A DNA stretch of 61,639 nt from an uncultured bacterium (GCA_947428835.1 CANENE010000011.1:1-61639); one strand, 5' to 3'; shown: positions 51,392 through 61,470, counted from the first letter of the stretch. Notes: generated from the letters alone by a model not told the origin. A program made the numbers and translations.

Positions 51392-51574
51392 ATGGAAACA
51401 ACAAATAAAAGAAAAATACCTTATTGTCCATTATTATCTGCAGGTTCACCTGATTATCAGGTTTGTCTTCAGGAAAATTGCGCCTGGTGGCAGATGAGTA
51501 CAAAAACCTGCATAGCTTCAGTTATTGCGCACAATTGCATTCTTGATATTAAAGCAAAACAACAAGGAAAATAA
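51392..51574 (+). CDS. Small cysteine-rich protein
   Basis: This 60-aa protein contains five cysteines (12, 25, 30, 40, 49) in CPLLSAG...VCLQENCAWW...TC...NC, a probable metal-binding mini-fold seen in short proteins of many gut bacteria. AAAGGATTGAG precedes the ATG. It sits 11 nt after the NfnA-like gene and 1 nt before leuC, so the three are likely co-transcribed. Function unknown. Confidence 0.75.
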   Translation: METTNKRKIPYCPLLSAGSPDYQVCLQENCAWWQMSTKTCIASVIAHNCILDIKAKQQGK

Positions 51575-51575
51575 A

Positions 51576-52859
51576 ATGCCCGATAACTACGATAAGGCGA
51601 TGACTATAACAGAAAAAATATTTGCCCTTCATTCAAACAAGGATTTTGTACAGCCGGGCGAACTTCTTGAAGCAAAAATTGATGTTGCCCTTGCAAATGA
51701 CATAACAGGGCCGATTGCAATTGAAAAATTTTACGAAACAGGAGCAAAATCTGTTTTTGATAAATCTGCAGTTGTATTGGTACCGGATCATTTCGTTCCA
51801 AACAAAGATATTAAATCTGCTGTTCAGGCAAAAACTCTTAGAGAATTTGTAAAATCTCAAAACCTGACGCATAAGTTTGACGTTGGAACAATGGGAATTG
51901 AACATGCGCTATTGCCTGAAAAAGGAATAGTTACAAGCGGTGATCTTATAATAGGCGCTGATTCTCACACTTGTACTTATGGTGCACTTGGTGCGTTTTC
52001 AACAGGAGTAGGTTCAACAGACCTTGGCTGTGCTATGGCGGCAGGTTCAACCTGGTTCAAGGTTCCACCTTCTATAAAAGTTATTTTTGAAGGCGAATTG
52101 AAACCATTTGTTACGGCTAAAGACTTAATATTGCATCTTATAGGTAAAATCGGAGTGTCTGGTGCTTTATATAAGGCATTGGAATTTAGCGGTTCTGCTA
52201 TCAGAAATATGTCTATGGATGGGCGCTTCACATTGTGCAATATGGCAATTGAGGCAGGAGCTAAAAACGGAATAATTGAGCCTGATGAAACTACAAAAGA
52301 ATATCTTGAAAATCGTTCGGTTAGAAAACCTGTTTTTCTCAAAAGCGATGAAAATGCTATTTATGAAGATACAATTGTAATTGATGCAAGTAAAATAGAG
52401 CCGACTATTGCTTATCCGCACTTGCCTGAAAATACAAAAACCATAAATGAAGCAATTAAAGATAATATAAAAATAGACCAGGTAGTTATAGGCAGCTGCA
52501 CAAATGGAAGACTTGAAGATATTAAAATGGCAGCCGAGATTTTAAAAGGCAGAAAAGTTCACAAAGACTGCCGTTTGATTATTTTTCCTGCTACACAGGA
52601 AATTATTTTAAAATCCATAGAACTTGGCTACTATCAAACGCTTATTGAAGCAAATGCTGCAATTTCAACTCCTACTTGCGGACCTTGTCTTGGAGGACAT
52701 TGTGGAATTCTTGCAGACAATGAAGTTTGTATTTCGACAACAAATAGAAATTTCGTCGGAAGAATGGGTGATGCAACCTCTAAAATATATCTTGCAAGCC
52801 CATATATAGCTGCAGCAAGTGCAGTTTTAGGAAGAATTGGAAGCCCTGATGAACTTTAA
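51576..52859 (+). CDS. LeuC/HacA-type dehydratase large subunit, copy 1
   Basis: This 427-aa aconitase-superfamily protein probably isomerises 2- and 3-isopropylmalate (leucine) or homocitrate-type substrates. Cluster-binding cysteines lie in GADSHTCTYGALG, VIGSCTNGRLEDI and PTCGPCLGGHCGIL. The length matches the LeuC2/HacA branch, not the 470-aa LeuC1. The ATG at 51576 is preferred because AAGGA is upstream and the family motif MTITEKIFALHS follows. No small subunit (leuD) is present. A second paralogue lies at 55548. Confidence 0.88.
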   Translation: MPDNYDKAMTITEKIFALHSNKDFVQPGELLEAKIDVALANDITGPIAIEKFYETGAKSVFDKSAVVLVPDHFVPNKDIKSAVQAKTLREFVKSQNLTHKFDVGTMGIEHALLPEKGIVTSGDLIIGADSHTCTYGALGAFSTGVGSTDLGCAMAAGSTWFKVPPSIKVIFEGELKPFVTAKDLILHLIGKIGVSGALYKALEFSGSAIRNMSMDGRFTLCNMAIEAGAKNGIIEPDETTKEYLENRSVRKPVFLKSDENAIYEDTIVIDASKIEPTIAYPHLPENTKTINEAIKDNIKIDQVVIGSCTNGRLEDIKMAAEILKGRKVHKDCRLIIFPATQEIILKSIELGYYQTLIEANAAISTPTCGPCLGGHCGILADNEVCISTTNRNFVGRMGDATSKIYLASPYIAAASAVLGRIGSPDEL

Positions 52860-54201
52860 TTTCAAAAAAAATATTTTAAAATTTTTTCTTTTGATTTGTA
52901 TATTCTTTGCACAGTCTGCTTTTGCACTGAAGCTACCAAACAAAATAGACAAAGCTATAGATGAAAGCAATTTTGAACTAAAATCAATTGTCAGCATATA
53001 TGCGGAAAATTCAAAAAATAATAAAATATTATACAAAAAAAATGAACAAAAACTCCTCAATCCTGCAAGCAGCTTAAAAGCTCTTACATTTGCAGCAAGT
53101 TATTTGACTCTTGGCTGCGACTACAATTTTGAAACAGCCCTATATAAGGATAAAGATGGTAATCTATATATAAAACTTGCTGCTGACCCTGATTTGACTT
53201 CTAATGATTTAAATAATTTATTTAAATCCTACAAGGGTAATATCAATACAATTTATATAGATGACAGCATCATTGATAAGGTTGAATATCCAAACGGTTG
53301 GATGGTTGAAGATGTGTGGCCAAATTCTGCTAAGCTGTCACCGTATATTATAAATGACAACAAAGTAAAAATTTCTATCAATCGTTCAAGCTTAGCTACA
53401 AAAATTGACATTATTCAAAATGATGAATACAAATTTGCTGTTATCAATGAACTCAAACCAGGCAAAAAACAAGAATATGAAATTCAAAGAAATTATGGTG
53501 AAAATTCACCTATAATTACTTTTTCGGGAACTATAAATAAAGATGAAACAATAACTTTACCTGTTGTTGATTCTAAAATTAATTTTGAAGTAAAGCTTAA
53601 AAAGGCTCTTGAAAAAAATAATATTGTTTATCTAAAGAAATTTTGTGTTAAAAAAACTCCTTTGAAAGTAACTAAAGTTGCAAGTATAAGCCGCAGTATT
53701 GATGAAGTTTCAAGAAAAATCCTTTTAAATTCAAATAACTATTCTTCAGAAATTGTTTTTAAAGTTGCAGGAGGCAAATTTAAAAACAAAGACTACGGTT
53801 CAACAGCAGATGGACTTGAAATGTTTAATTGCATATTTAAAAATATCAGAGGAATTGATGAAATCAAAATAACGGATGCTTCAGGAGTAAGCAGAAGCAA
53901 TTTGGTCTCAACAAAATTTATCGTAAAAACATTAAAAGAAATATTTAAAAATGAGCAATTAAAAAATCTTTACGCAACTGCAAATACAGGAACACTCAAA
54001 GACAGACTTCCTTTTCTTGAAAACAATCTAAGAGCAAAAACAGGAACCCTGATGGGGCTTAGTACAATATCCGGCACGCTTAATTCAAATAGTAATGAAG
54101 ATATTGTTTTTTCGATAATCATTCAAAATTCTCTAAAAAGAAAAGCACTTCTTAAAAACTTTGAAAACAAAATCATAGGTATTTTATACAGATATTATTA
54201 A
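52849..54201 (+). CDS. PBP4-type D-alanyl-D-alanine carboxypeptidase/endopeptidase
   Basis: This 450-aa periplasmic enzyme trims or cuts peptidoglycan cross-links. A signal peptide (FLLICIFFAQSAFALKL) precedes the catalytic motifs SxxK (NPASSLKAL, about 66-74), SxN (NSNNYSSEI, about 284-292) and KTG (RAKTGTLMG, about 393-401). The position of motif SxN well after SxxK, with an inserted domain, is typical of the DacB/PBP4 class. The ATG at 52849, inside the 3' end of leuC, has GGAAG upstream; a TTG 12 nt earlier is an alternative. Confidence 0.88.
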   Translation: MNFNFKKNILKFFLLICIFFAQSAFALKLPNKIDKAIDESNFELKSIVSIYAENSKNNKILYKKNEQKLLNPASSLKALTFAASYLTLGCDYNFETALYKDKDGNLYIKLAADPDLTSNDLNNLFKSYKGNINTIYIDDSIIDKVEYPNGWMVEDVWPNSAKLSPYIINDNKVKISINRSSLATKIDIIQNDEYKFAVINELKPGKKQEYEIQRNYGENSPIITFSGTINKDETITLPVVDSKINFEVKLKKALEKNNIVYLKKFCVKKTPLKVTKVASISRSIDEVSRKILLNSNNYSSEIVFKVAGGKFKNKDYGSTADGLEMFNCIFKNIRGIDEIKITDASGVSRSNLVSTKFIVKTLKEIFKNEQLKNLYATANTGTLKDRLPFLENNLRAKTGTLMGLSTISGTLNSNSNEDIVFSIIIQNSLKRKALLKNFENKIIGILYRYY

Positions 54202-54205
54202 TATC

Positions 54206-55414
54206 TTATTGTCCTTTGACTTTTAAACCAATTTTTTCAATAATATCTGAAAGTTTCTTTAAGAGCTCATCTTTGATATTTTGTTCAATTTCAGCTTTTT
54301 GAATTATGAAAAATGAATTTTTTTTATAATTTTTCATATACAGTGTTTTGAATTCAAATATTTTGTCTAAGATATTATTGTCAAAATATTCCTTTTCTTC
54401 GCATAGATAAAGAAAAATTTCACATAAATTTAAATACGATTTTAAAATATTGGTTTTTTTAAACTGCTTTTGGAATTTAAGAAAATGTGCAAGCAATATA
54501 TTATATTTTTGAAAAAGTGTATTTTTTTTCTCAATATAAAACTTTTGAAAATAATCACTTGTTAAATTATAACCAATTTCATAAAGCTCTTTTCTCTTGT
54601 CTTCGTTAATTGAAAAATCAACAACAGAAACATCGGGAGTATTTATTTTTATATATTCAAATTTATCTTTATACTTGTATGCTTTAATAATGCTATCTGT
54701 AGCAAAGCCTGAAATTGCGTTATAAACGCGATTTATATATTCAATTGCACCTTTTGGATTTTTGACGGATTCATTATCTTCAAGGCGAAATTCAATTATT
54801 CTTTCTTGAAAACTTTTTATAGTTGAAGATAGTTTCCAAAGAGGGCATGATTTTAATAAATCACCATCAACAATTAGGCTGTCTTCTACCTGTAAAGGCT
54901 TAAATAATCCGGGCATTGAAACACTTCCTCTTACGGCGCTTGCAATTTCGAAATTCGGAGTAATATAATTTGAAAACTCCTTGTATTTTAAATTTGTAAG
55001 GTCGACAGAATAAATAACAAGTTTTTGTTCAATATCTTTGAATTTAACAGGCTCCATTTCGCCTTTTTTATAGTCGTTGCCATAAAACTTCTTTTCGATT
55101 TTTTCTTTTATCCAGTCATAAAATACATTACCTTTTGAAATTGCAGGCTCTTTTTTAAAATTAATATTGATGTCTTTAAACATATCAAAGCCTGTTGATA
55201 AAAGAAATTCATATACCTCATCATAGCTATAGCCCACTGCAATAAGGCTTGCAAAAACAGCTCCAATTGAGCTTCCGGCCAATCCTGTTATTTCAATATT
55301 ATTTTCTAAAAGCGCTTTATAAGCGCCACAGTAGGCAATTCCTCTAATTCCGCCACCTCCAAAGATGGCAAAATATTTTTTTTTATTATCTATATTATTA
55401 TAAAATAGCGACAT
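54206..55414 (-). CDS. Patatin-like phospholipase
   Basis: This 402-aa protein has the patatin fold: oxyanion-hole FGGGGIRGIAY (about 18-28), nucleophile GSSIGAVFASL (Ser about 48) and the Asp of VDGDLL (about 177-182). All three elements of the Ser-Asp dyad are intact. Such enzymes hydrolyse acyl chains of membrane lipids. The C-terminal half is helical and not recognised. It is convergent with the PBP4 gene, the stops being 4 nt apart. No signal peptide. Confidence 0.88.
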   Translation of the reverse strand: MSLFYNNIDNKKKYFAIFGGGGIRGIAYCGAYKALLENNIEITGLAGSSIGAVFASLIAVGYSYDEVYEFLLSTGFDMFKDININFKKEPAISKGNVFYDWIKEKIEKKFYGNDYKKGEMEPVKFKDIEQKLVIYSVDLTNLKYKEFSNYITPNFEIASAVRGSVSMPGLFKPLQVEDSLIVDGDLLKSCPLWKLSSTIKSFQERIIEFRLEDNESVKNPKGAIEYINRVYNAISGFATDSIIKAYKYKDKFEYIKINTPDVSVVDFSINEDKRKELYEIGYNLTSDYFQKFYIEKKNTLFQKYNILLAHFLKFQKQFKKTNILKSYLNLCEIFLYLCEEKEYFDNNILDKIFEFKTLYMKNYKKNSFFIIQKAEIEQNIKDELLKKLSDIIEKIGLKVKGQ

Positions 55415-55547
55415 TATTTTACTCCAGATGTATAAAATTCATTATGATTAAAAAAACTATTATTTTCTATCATATAATTAAACGAAAAATCATTTTTAAA
55501 GTATAATTGTTACATTGGATATTTTAAATAGCAAAGAGGAATAAAAT

Positions 55548-56783
55548 ATGGGCCAAACATTAGCGCAAAAGATTTTATCGAGCCATTGTAATCATGATGT
55601 TCAATTTGATGAATTGATTATAGCAAATATAGATGTATGTCTAACCCAGGATGGAACAGGTCCTCTTGCGATAAAAGAATTTAAAAAACTAAATAAACCT
55701 CTAAAAAATCCAAAACGTACAATTCTTTTTATAGATCATGCGGCTCCTTCTCCAAGAAAGGAATTATCAAATGCTCATAATATCATCAGAGAATTTGCAA
55801 AAGAATATGGTGCAGTTTTGTCTGATATAGGCGAAGGTGTATGTCATCAAAGGGCGGTTGAGCAGTTTGTAAAACCTGGTGAAATTTTAGTAGGGGCGGA
55901 CTCTCATACCTGTACATCAGGCGCTCTTGGAGCTTTTTCAACAGGTATGGGTTCGACTGATATTGCAGTTTCAATGGCATATGGTAAGACCTGGTTTAAA
56001 GTGCCAAAATCATTCAAAGTTGTTGTAAATGGCGCTTTCAAACCAAATGTAACTTCAAAAGATTTAATGCTCTATCTTATCGGAAAAATTGGTGCAGATG
56101 GTGCAACATATAAAGTATTGGAATTTTTTGGAAACACAATAGAAAATATGACCATGTCTCAAAGATTTACTCTTGCAAATATGGCAGTTGAAGCTGGTGC
56201 AAAGGCGGGACTTTTTGAAACAGACGATAAAACAAGAGAATTTTTAAAGGAAAATAATAGAGAGACTGATTTTAAAGAAATTAAAGCAGACAGTGATGCT
56301 GTTTATGAAAAAATTATTGAAATAAATGCTGATGAAATTGAACCTATGGTCAGTTGTCCCCATGCTGTTGATAACGTCAAAAAAGCATCCGAATTAGCTG
56401 ATATAAAAGTTAATCAGGTATTTATCGGAACTTGTACGAATGGAAGAATTGAAGATTTAAGAGTTGTGGCTGATGTTTTAAAAGGACAAAAAGTTCATCA
56501 GGATGTTCGCATGCTTATTGTCCCCGCGAGCAAAAAAACATATCTTCAAGCATCCAAAGAAGGGCTTCTTGATATATTTCTTGAAGCAGGTGTATCATTG
56601 CTTCCATCAGGCTGTGGTCCTTGTGTTGGAGTGCATGGTGGAATATTGGGCGATAATGAGGTATGTCTTGCAACCCAAAACAGAAATTTCCAAGGCAGAA
56701 TGGGCAATACCAATGGCTTTATCTATCTTTCAAGCCCATATACTGCAGCACGTGCAGCAATTAGTGGTTATATCGGAAAATAA
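55548..56783 (+). CDS. LeuC/HacA-type dehydratase large subunit, copy 2
   Basis: This 411-aa paralogue of the protein at 51576 has the same cluster motifs: GADSHTCTSGALG, FIGTCTNGRIEDL and PSGCGPCVGVHGGIL, with NRNFQGRMG near the end. It differs in the substrate loop (for example CHQRAVEQ versus MGIEHALL at the equivalent site), so the two may have different substrates. AAAGAGGAATA is the ribosome site. It is divergent from the patatin and not in an operon with a small subunit. Confidence 0.88.
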   Translation: MGQTLAQKILSSHCNHDVQFDELIIANIDVCLTQDGTGPLAIKEFKKLNKPLKNPKRTILFIDHAAPSPRKELSNAHNIIREFAKEYGAVLSDIGEGVCHQRAVEQFVKPGEILVGADSHTCTSGALGAFSTGMGSTDIAVSMAYGKTWFKVPKSFKVVVNGAFKPNVTSKDLMLYLIGKIGADGATYKVLEFFGNTIENMTMSQRFTLANMAVEAGAKAGLFETDDKTREFLKENNRETDFKEIKADSDAVYEKIIEINADEIEPMVSCPHAVDNVKKASELADIKVNQVFIGTCTNGRIEDLRVVADVLKGQKVHQDVRMLIVPASKKTYLQASKEGLLDIFLEAGVSLLPSGCGPCVGVHGGILGDNEVCLATQNRNFQGRMGNTNGFIYLSSPYTAARAAISGYIGK

Positions 56784-57009
56784 TTTTCTTTTTGCAAATT
56801 TATTTTTCCTTCAAATCCAGTTATAGTGTAGTTTTTACGCTTATTAAAAATATTAAGTTATGTAAATTTGCAACCCTAGTAATAACTTGGCTATTCCCTT
56901 TTTTATAATTTTGGTGTACAAAAAAGTAAGGAAAATAGCAATTTTTTTTATGTTTACTTTTTGTATATATGGCTATTTAATGTGTTGTTGGTAGGAGATA
57001 AATTAAAAA

Positions 57010-60000
57010 ATGAATGTAACATCTATTCGAGCTTTTGAAAACGCAAACCAAAGAAATTTCACTCAAAAGCATACAAATTTGAGTTTCAATTCTAATGGCG
57101 GGGTTTCAAACACAGTTTTGTCGGCATTAGACGGAGCCAATGCTTTAGCCGGAATTAATAGCGCACAATTATATTTACAAGAAGCCACTAAAAAATCTCC
57201 TAATATCTTAGCCATTTCTTTTACCGGAAATCCGGACAAAAACATAAAACAGATGATTAGTATCGGCCCTGAAAACAAAGGTTTAAAGATGAATTATGTG
57301 TACTCTCAAGGCGGACTTGGAGTAGTAACGCATGAGTTACCTGATGTTTTGAAAAAATACAGAGATATTGATGTGAGAAGTATAACCCCATATCATTGTC
57401 CTGATATTAAAAGAGCCAAAGGTGAGGAAATAGAATATGGGCTTATTAAAGTCATGAAAGAATTTTTTGAACCTGATAAAATAACAGGCGAAAAAAAACT
57501 TGTAAAACGTGAATTCAGAGTAGAAAAAACAGATTACACTCTTACTGATAATGAATCGTTTGTAATAAATGCTCCGCTTAATTCTAAGGACCAAAATAAC
57601 TTAAATGTCGGGTTTATAAAACTTAAGCCAACAGGAATACAAGGTAATGTTAAGGCATTGTCAAACAGTCTTGACGAGATGAAAAACTATCCTTATATAC
57701 TTTTTGAAGCTGATATTTTTGACGGGCAAGAACTTCAAGATAAAGCAAGACAATACATACTTCATGTTCCCGGCATGGATGAATGGGAAAAGGCCTATAA
57801 TATGAAAAATGCAAAAGAAGCCGAAAAAGCCGTAGAAGAAGCTGCACAAGAAGCAGGCAATGCCGTTAAAAAAGAAGCCAAAAAAGTTACTTCCGCATAC
57901 GCTGGAGGTTTTACGGAAGATTATTTCTATAGCGTCTTTGATAAAGCTGCATTGGATGCGACCAAACAAATGTCCATAAATGAAGAATTTATAAAAAAAG
58001 CCAAAGAAAACGGTGAAGAAGTATTTATTCCCGCCAACATTATGCTCCATGATAGACAAGCATTCCCTGCAGCACTTGATGTTGCAAATAGATCCGCAAA
58101 AGGAGATGAATACTTCCATGGCTTTAGAATGGTAGATATTGAACATAACCCAACTTCTGAATATCAAGGTTCATTTATAAATCCTATAGATTACTTTAAA
58201 ATAGTTGGAACAGAAGATCAGTTGAACGACTTAAAGACAAATCACCCAAAAGAATATAAGGAACTTTGCAGATTAAATAAAAAAATTCTTGAAAAAAATA
58301 AGCAGCAAATATTTGATCTTAAAGAAATTTTTTCAGAAGAAGAACTGAAAAAAGCAAAAGAAATACTTGACCCATACATAGGTCATTTTAAAGATGATGC
58401 GGGTGCATACAATCTCACAACTATACCAATAGAAATGCTTAAAGCAGGAAATAGTACTAAAATTGTTACAGTTTCAGAGAACTTTGCAGATGAAATGAAG
58501 CATCCCGGAAAAACCAAAGATATCGTTGGACCATTGGCTACAAGATTTCAGGAAACCGAAATACTTGGAATAACAAATGGCATTACTCCCGCTAATATGG
58601 GCTTTGAAAAAGATGGAAAAATCGGAAAAGGTATATTAAATTCCGAAGAACACATCCAAATAATGAAAGAAGCGCAGCAAAAAGGTCTTATTGATTCATC
58701 AAGCAGTATTAAATATATTCCAACCAAGCTAGGTAATGAAATCAGAGAATATAAAGCACCCGTTGCTAATATAATGGCAAAAGGCTCCAAACCAAAAACT
58801 CTTAATCAGCTTGTTGAAGAATTTTATAACATCAGACAATCAGAAAAAGAATGGCTTATTAATTCTATATTTGTTGCATCTAAGCAAACAGAAGAGCTTA
58901 AAGCTGCAGGAAAATTGTTGGAAGGAGAGCTTACCCCTCTTGAAGCTTTATTTTTAGATAAAGATTTAAAAAATAGTGGTGCAAGCATCTTAGGTAAGTT
59001 TTCAAAATTTAGCCCAGGGGACATTCTTTTATCCGGCCGTGGAAGACAAACAAAACAAAAAGGGATGGTTACAACGCTTGAAGCAATGAAGGAATTCTTA
59101 ATGGATTCAAATATTCCCGAAAAAATAAAGCTCCACACTAAACTCCTTTTGGGTACAGGTGTTGGTGCATGGAATACAAAAGAACAAGACTGGAAAGATA
59201 TTGTTAAATTCTTTGAGTGGCTTCAGGAATATGAAGGCGGAAAATATTCTGGAAATGCCTGCTATGTAAATGGCTTTCTTCCAAATAAACTTTCTATTTG
59301 TGCCGACTTTGGAGCTTATACAAGCGACTATGAGCCATGTGGCTTAACATTTGTAGAAGATTCAACCGGTGGCACACCTTCTATCTCAACTAACACAGGC
59401 GGAGCTCCCAATTATATTAAAAACTATAATGGAGAAAATATTAAAGAAGCAACCGGCTTCTTAACAAAAGATGCATTTTCTTCAAATATAGCAATATTGT
59501 ATGATATTTCAAAAGAAGACGCTCGAAAACTAATCAACAAAACCGTTCAAACAATTAAAGAAGAATTAAAAACAGCAGGCGAAGAATTACCATCAGAAAC
59601 TGAAATCAGAGCGATGGCAAAAAGAAGGCTGAGAGTTAATAAAATAAGCGAACAAATTTGCGATCAAATGAAAATAGCAATTGATGTATTCAACAATAAA
59701 CCTGAAGACTACAAACAAATGGTGGCAAACAATCTAAAACTTAAAACTGATTGGCACGAAAACGGTTGGACAAACAAAAAACTTGGAAGCAAATCTGCTG
59801 TCGACTGCTATTTAGAAGCCTTTGGCCTCGAAGTAAAATCAATAGAAAGTTATGAGCCCGGTCAAAATCCTGTTGCAACTTATCAGGAGCTATTTAAAAG
59901 AAAACATAGCCCAATGAAATCTTTAAATCCGACTCCTGTTGTTTCGACTAAGCAAGTAATAGAAGCTTATACTCCTGTTGCAAATGAGACTGTTAAAAAA

Positions 60001-60141
60001 GTACAAAGAGAATTTGCACTTTCAAAAACGGGCAAAATCGGGATAATCGTTGCAGGTACGTTAGCAGCCCTGGGCGGACTTGTTGCATACTGCGATAGAT
60101 ATGAAAAAAGAGCAATGGAACAAAACGCAGAAAATAAATAA
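57010..60141 (+). CDS. Giant glycogen/starch-synthase-like (GT5) protein with C-terminal membrane helix
   Basis: This 1043-aa protein is about twice the normal GlgA length. Residues about 98-130 (YSQGGLGVVTHELPDVLKKY) and the HDRQAFPAAL segment resemble the N-terminal GT5 domain. The C-terminal Rossmann part shows SGRGRQTKQKG (about 673), YEPCGLTFVEDSTGGTPSIS (about 775-795) and TGGAPNYI. The usual start KxGG(L/M)GDV is changed to YSQGGLGVV. The region 265-300 is an Ala/Glu/Lys coiled insertion. A single hydrophobic helix (GIIVAGTLAALGGLVAYC, about 1010-1028) ends the protein, suggesting membrane anchoring. It starts with the leader motif NLSFN. ADP- or UDP-glucose polymerisation is inferred, not certain. 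Confidence 0.75.
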   Translation: MNVTSIRAFENANQRNFTQKHTNLSFNSNGGVSNTVLSALDGANALAGINSAQLYLQEATKKSPNILAISFTGNPDKNIKQMISIGPENKGLKMNYVYSQGGLGVVTHELPDVLKKYRDIDVRSITPYHCPDIKRAKGEEIEYGLIKVMKEFFEPDKITGEKKLVKREFRVEKTDYTLTDNESFVINAPLNSKDQNNLNVGFIKLKPTGIQGNVKALSNSLDEMKNYPYILFEADIFDGQELQDKARQYILHVPGMDEWEKAYNMKNAKEAEKAVEEAAQEAGNAVKKEAKKVTSAYAGGFTEDYFYSVFDKAALDATKQMSINEEFIKKAKENGEEVFIPANIMLHDRQAFPAALDVANRSAKGDEYFHGFRMVDIEHNPTSEYQGSFINPIDYFKIVGTEDQLNDLKTNHPKEYKELCRLNKKILEKNKQQIFDLKEIFSEEELKKAKEILDPYIGHFKDDAGAYNLTTIPIEMLKAGNSTKIVTVSENFADEMKHPGKTKDIVGPLATRFQETEILGITNGITPANMGFEKDGKIGKGILNSEEHIQIMKEAQQKGLIDSSSSIKYIPTKLGNEIREYKAPVANIMAKGSKPKTLNQLVEEFYNIRQSEKEWLINSIFVASKQTEELKAAGKLLEGELTPLEALFLDKDLKNSGASILGKFSKFSPGDILLSGRGRQTKQKGMVTTLEAMKEFLMDSNIPEKIKLHTKLLLGTGVGAWNTKEQDWKDIVKFFEWLQEYEGGKYSGNACYVNGFLPNKLSICADFGAYTSDYEPCGLTFVEDSTGGTPSISTNTGGAPNYIKNYNGENIKEATGFLTKDAFSSNIAILYDISKEDARKLINKTVQTIKEELKTAGEELPSETEIRAMAKRRLRVNKISEQICDQMKIAIDVFNNKPEDYKQMVANNLKLKTDWHENGWTNKKLGSKSAVDCYLEAFGLEVKSIESYEPGQNPVATYQELFKRKHSPMKSLNPTPVVSTKQVIEAYTPVANETVKKVQREFALSKTGKIGIIVAGTLAALGGLVAYCDRYEKRAMEQNAENK

Positions 60142-60144
60142 TTT

Positions 60145-61362
60145 CTAGATGTATGCTCTATGGTATATCTTCTTGCCTTTTTTGATTTTAATTCCACCTT
60201 CTTTTTCAAGCTGCGCTTTTGTAATAGCATGGTTAAAATCAGCAATTTTAATATCATCCACGCTTATGCCGCCTTGCATAATAAGCCTTTTAGCCTCTCC
60301 TTTACTTGCTGCAAGCTTGGTTTGAACTAATATTTCAGATAAAGATATTTCGTCTCCCTTTAGTTCTATTTTTGTCGATGGCATATTTGAACTATCTGAA
60401 TTGTCGCAAAATATTGCTTTTGCTGCTTGCATTGCCGTATCTGCTTCATCTTTGCCATGGACAAGAGAGGTCAATTCGTAAGCTAAAATTTCTTTTGCTT
60501 TGTTTAATTGGGCTCCCTCAAACTTTTCAAGTTCTTTTATTTCTTCTAAAGGCAAAAATGTTAAAAGCTTAAGACATTTTATAACATCATCATCTTCTAC
60601 ATTTCTCCAGTATTGATAAAAATCGTATACGGAAGTTTTGTTTTTATCGAGCCAAACAGCACCTGATGCTGTTTTTCCCATTTTTTTGCCTTGCGAATTT
60701 GTAAGCAAAGTGATTGTCATAGAATAAGCATCTTTGCCTGTCTTCTTTCTGATTAATTCAGAACCTGCAAGCATATTAGACCATTGGTCATCTCCTCCAA
60801 ATTGCATATTGCAGTTAAAATGAGTGTTCAAATGATAAAAATCATAGGCCTGCATAATCATATAATTAAATTCTAAAAAGCTTAAACCCTTTTCCATTCT
60901 CTGCTTATAACATTCAGCGCGAAGCATATTATTGACAGAAAAACAAGCACCAACTTCTCTTAAAAGCTCAACATAATTTAATTTCAAAAGCCAGTCGGCA
61001 TTGTTTACCATAATTGCTTTATCATCGCCAAATTCAATAAATTTTTCCATTTGCTTTTTAAAACAAGCACAGTTATGATCAATTATTTCTTTTGTCATCA
61101 TAGAGCGCATGTCTGTTCTTCCGGAAGGGTCTCCAACGTGACCTGTGCCTCCTCCAATTAAAACAATTGGCTTGTTTCCTGCCATTTGAAGTCTTTTCAT
61201 CAGGCAAAGCGCCATAAAATGGCCAACATGAAGAGAATCAGCCGTCGGGTCAAAACCAATATAAAACTTGGCGCTACCATTGTTAACCAAATTTTTAACC
61301 TCATCTTCATTGGTTATTTGTGCTATCAAACCGCGCGCCTTAAGCTCTTCAAAAATTCCCAT
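60145..61362 (-). CDS. tyrS: Tyrosine-tRNA ligase
   Basis: This 405-aa class I synthetase has the HIGH-type motif PTADSLHVGH (about 39-48), the KMSKS-type motif KKMGKTASG (about 228-236) and a C-terminal S4 RNA-binding domain (ASKGEAKRLIMQGGISVDD, about 351-369). The ATG at 61362 is selected because AGGTAGGA lies 5-10 nt upstream and the sequence MGIFEELKARG is a usual TyrS start; 22 extra codons upstream read like leader. Convergent with the GT5-like gene, 3 nt between stops. Confidence 0.95.
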   Translation of the reverse strand: MGIFEELKARGLIAQITNEDEVKNLVNNGSAKFYIGFDPTADSLHVGHFMALCLMKRLQMAGNKPIVLIGGGTGHVGDPSGRTDMRSMMTKEIIDHNCACFKKQMEKFIEFGDDKAIMVNNADWLLKLNYVELLREVGACFSVNNMLRAECYKQRMEKGLSFLEFNYMIMQAYDFYHLNTHFNCNMQFGGDDQWSNMLAGSELIRKKTGKDAYSMTITLLTNSQGKKMGKTASGAVWLDKNKTSVYDFYQYWRNVEDDDVIKCLKLLTFLPLEEIKELEKFEGAQLNKAKEILAYELTSLVHGKDEADTAMQAAKAIFCDNSDSSNMPSTKIELKGDEISLSEILVQTKLAASKGEAKRLIMQGGISVDDIKIADFNHAITKAQLEKEGGIKIKKGKKIYHRAYI

Positions 61363-61470
61363 TTGTCCTACCTTTTTGAAATATGTTATATCACCATTGA
61401 TTTTAAAGCAAAAATATAATAAAGACAAATTTTGACTAAAAGAAAAAAAATAGATATAATATAAATTATT

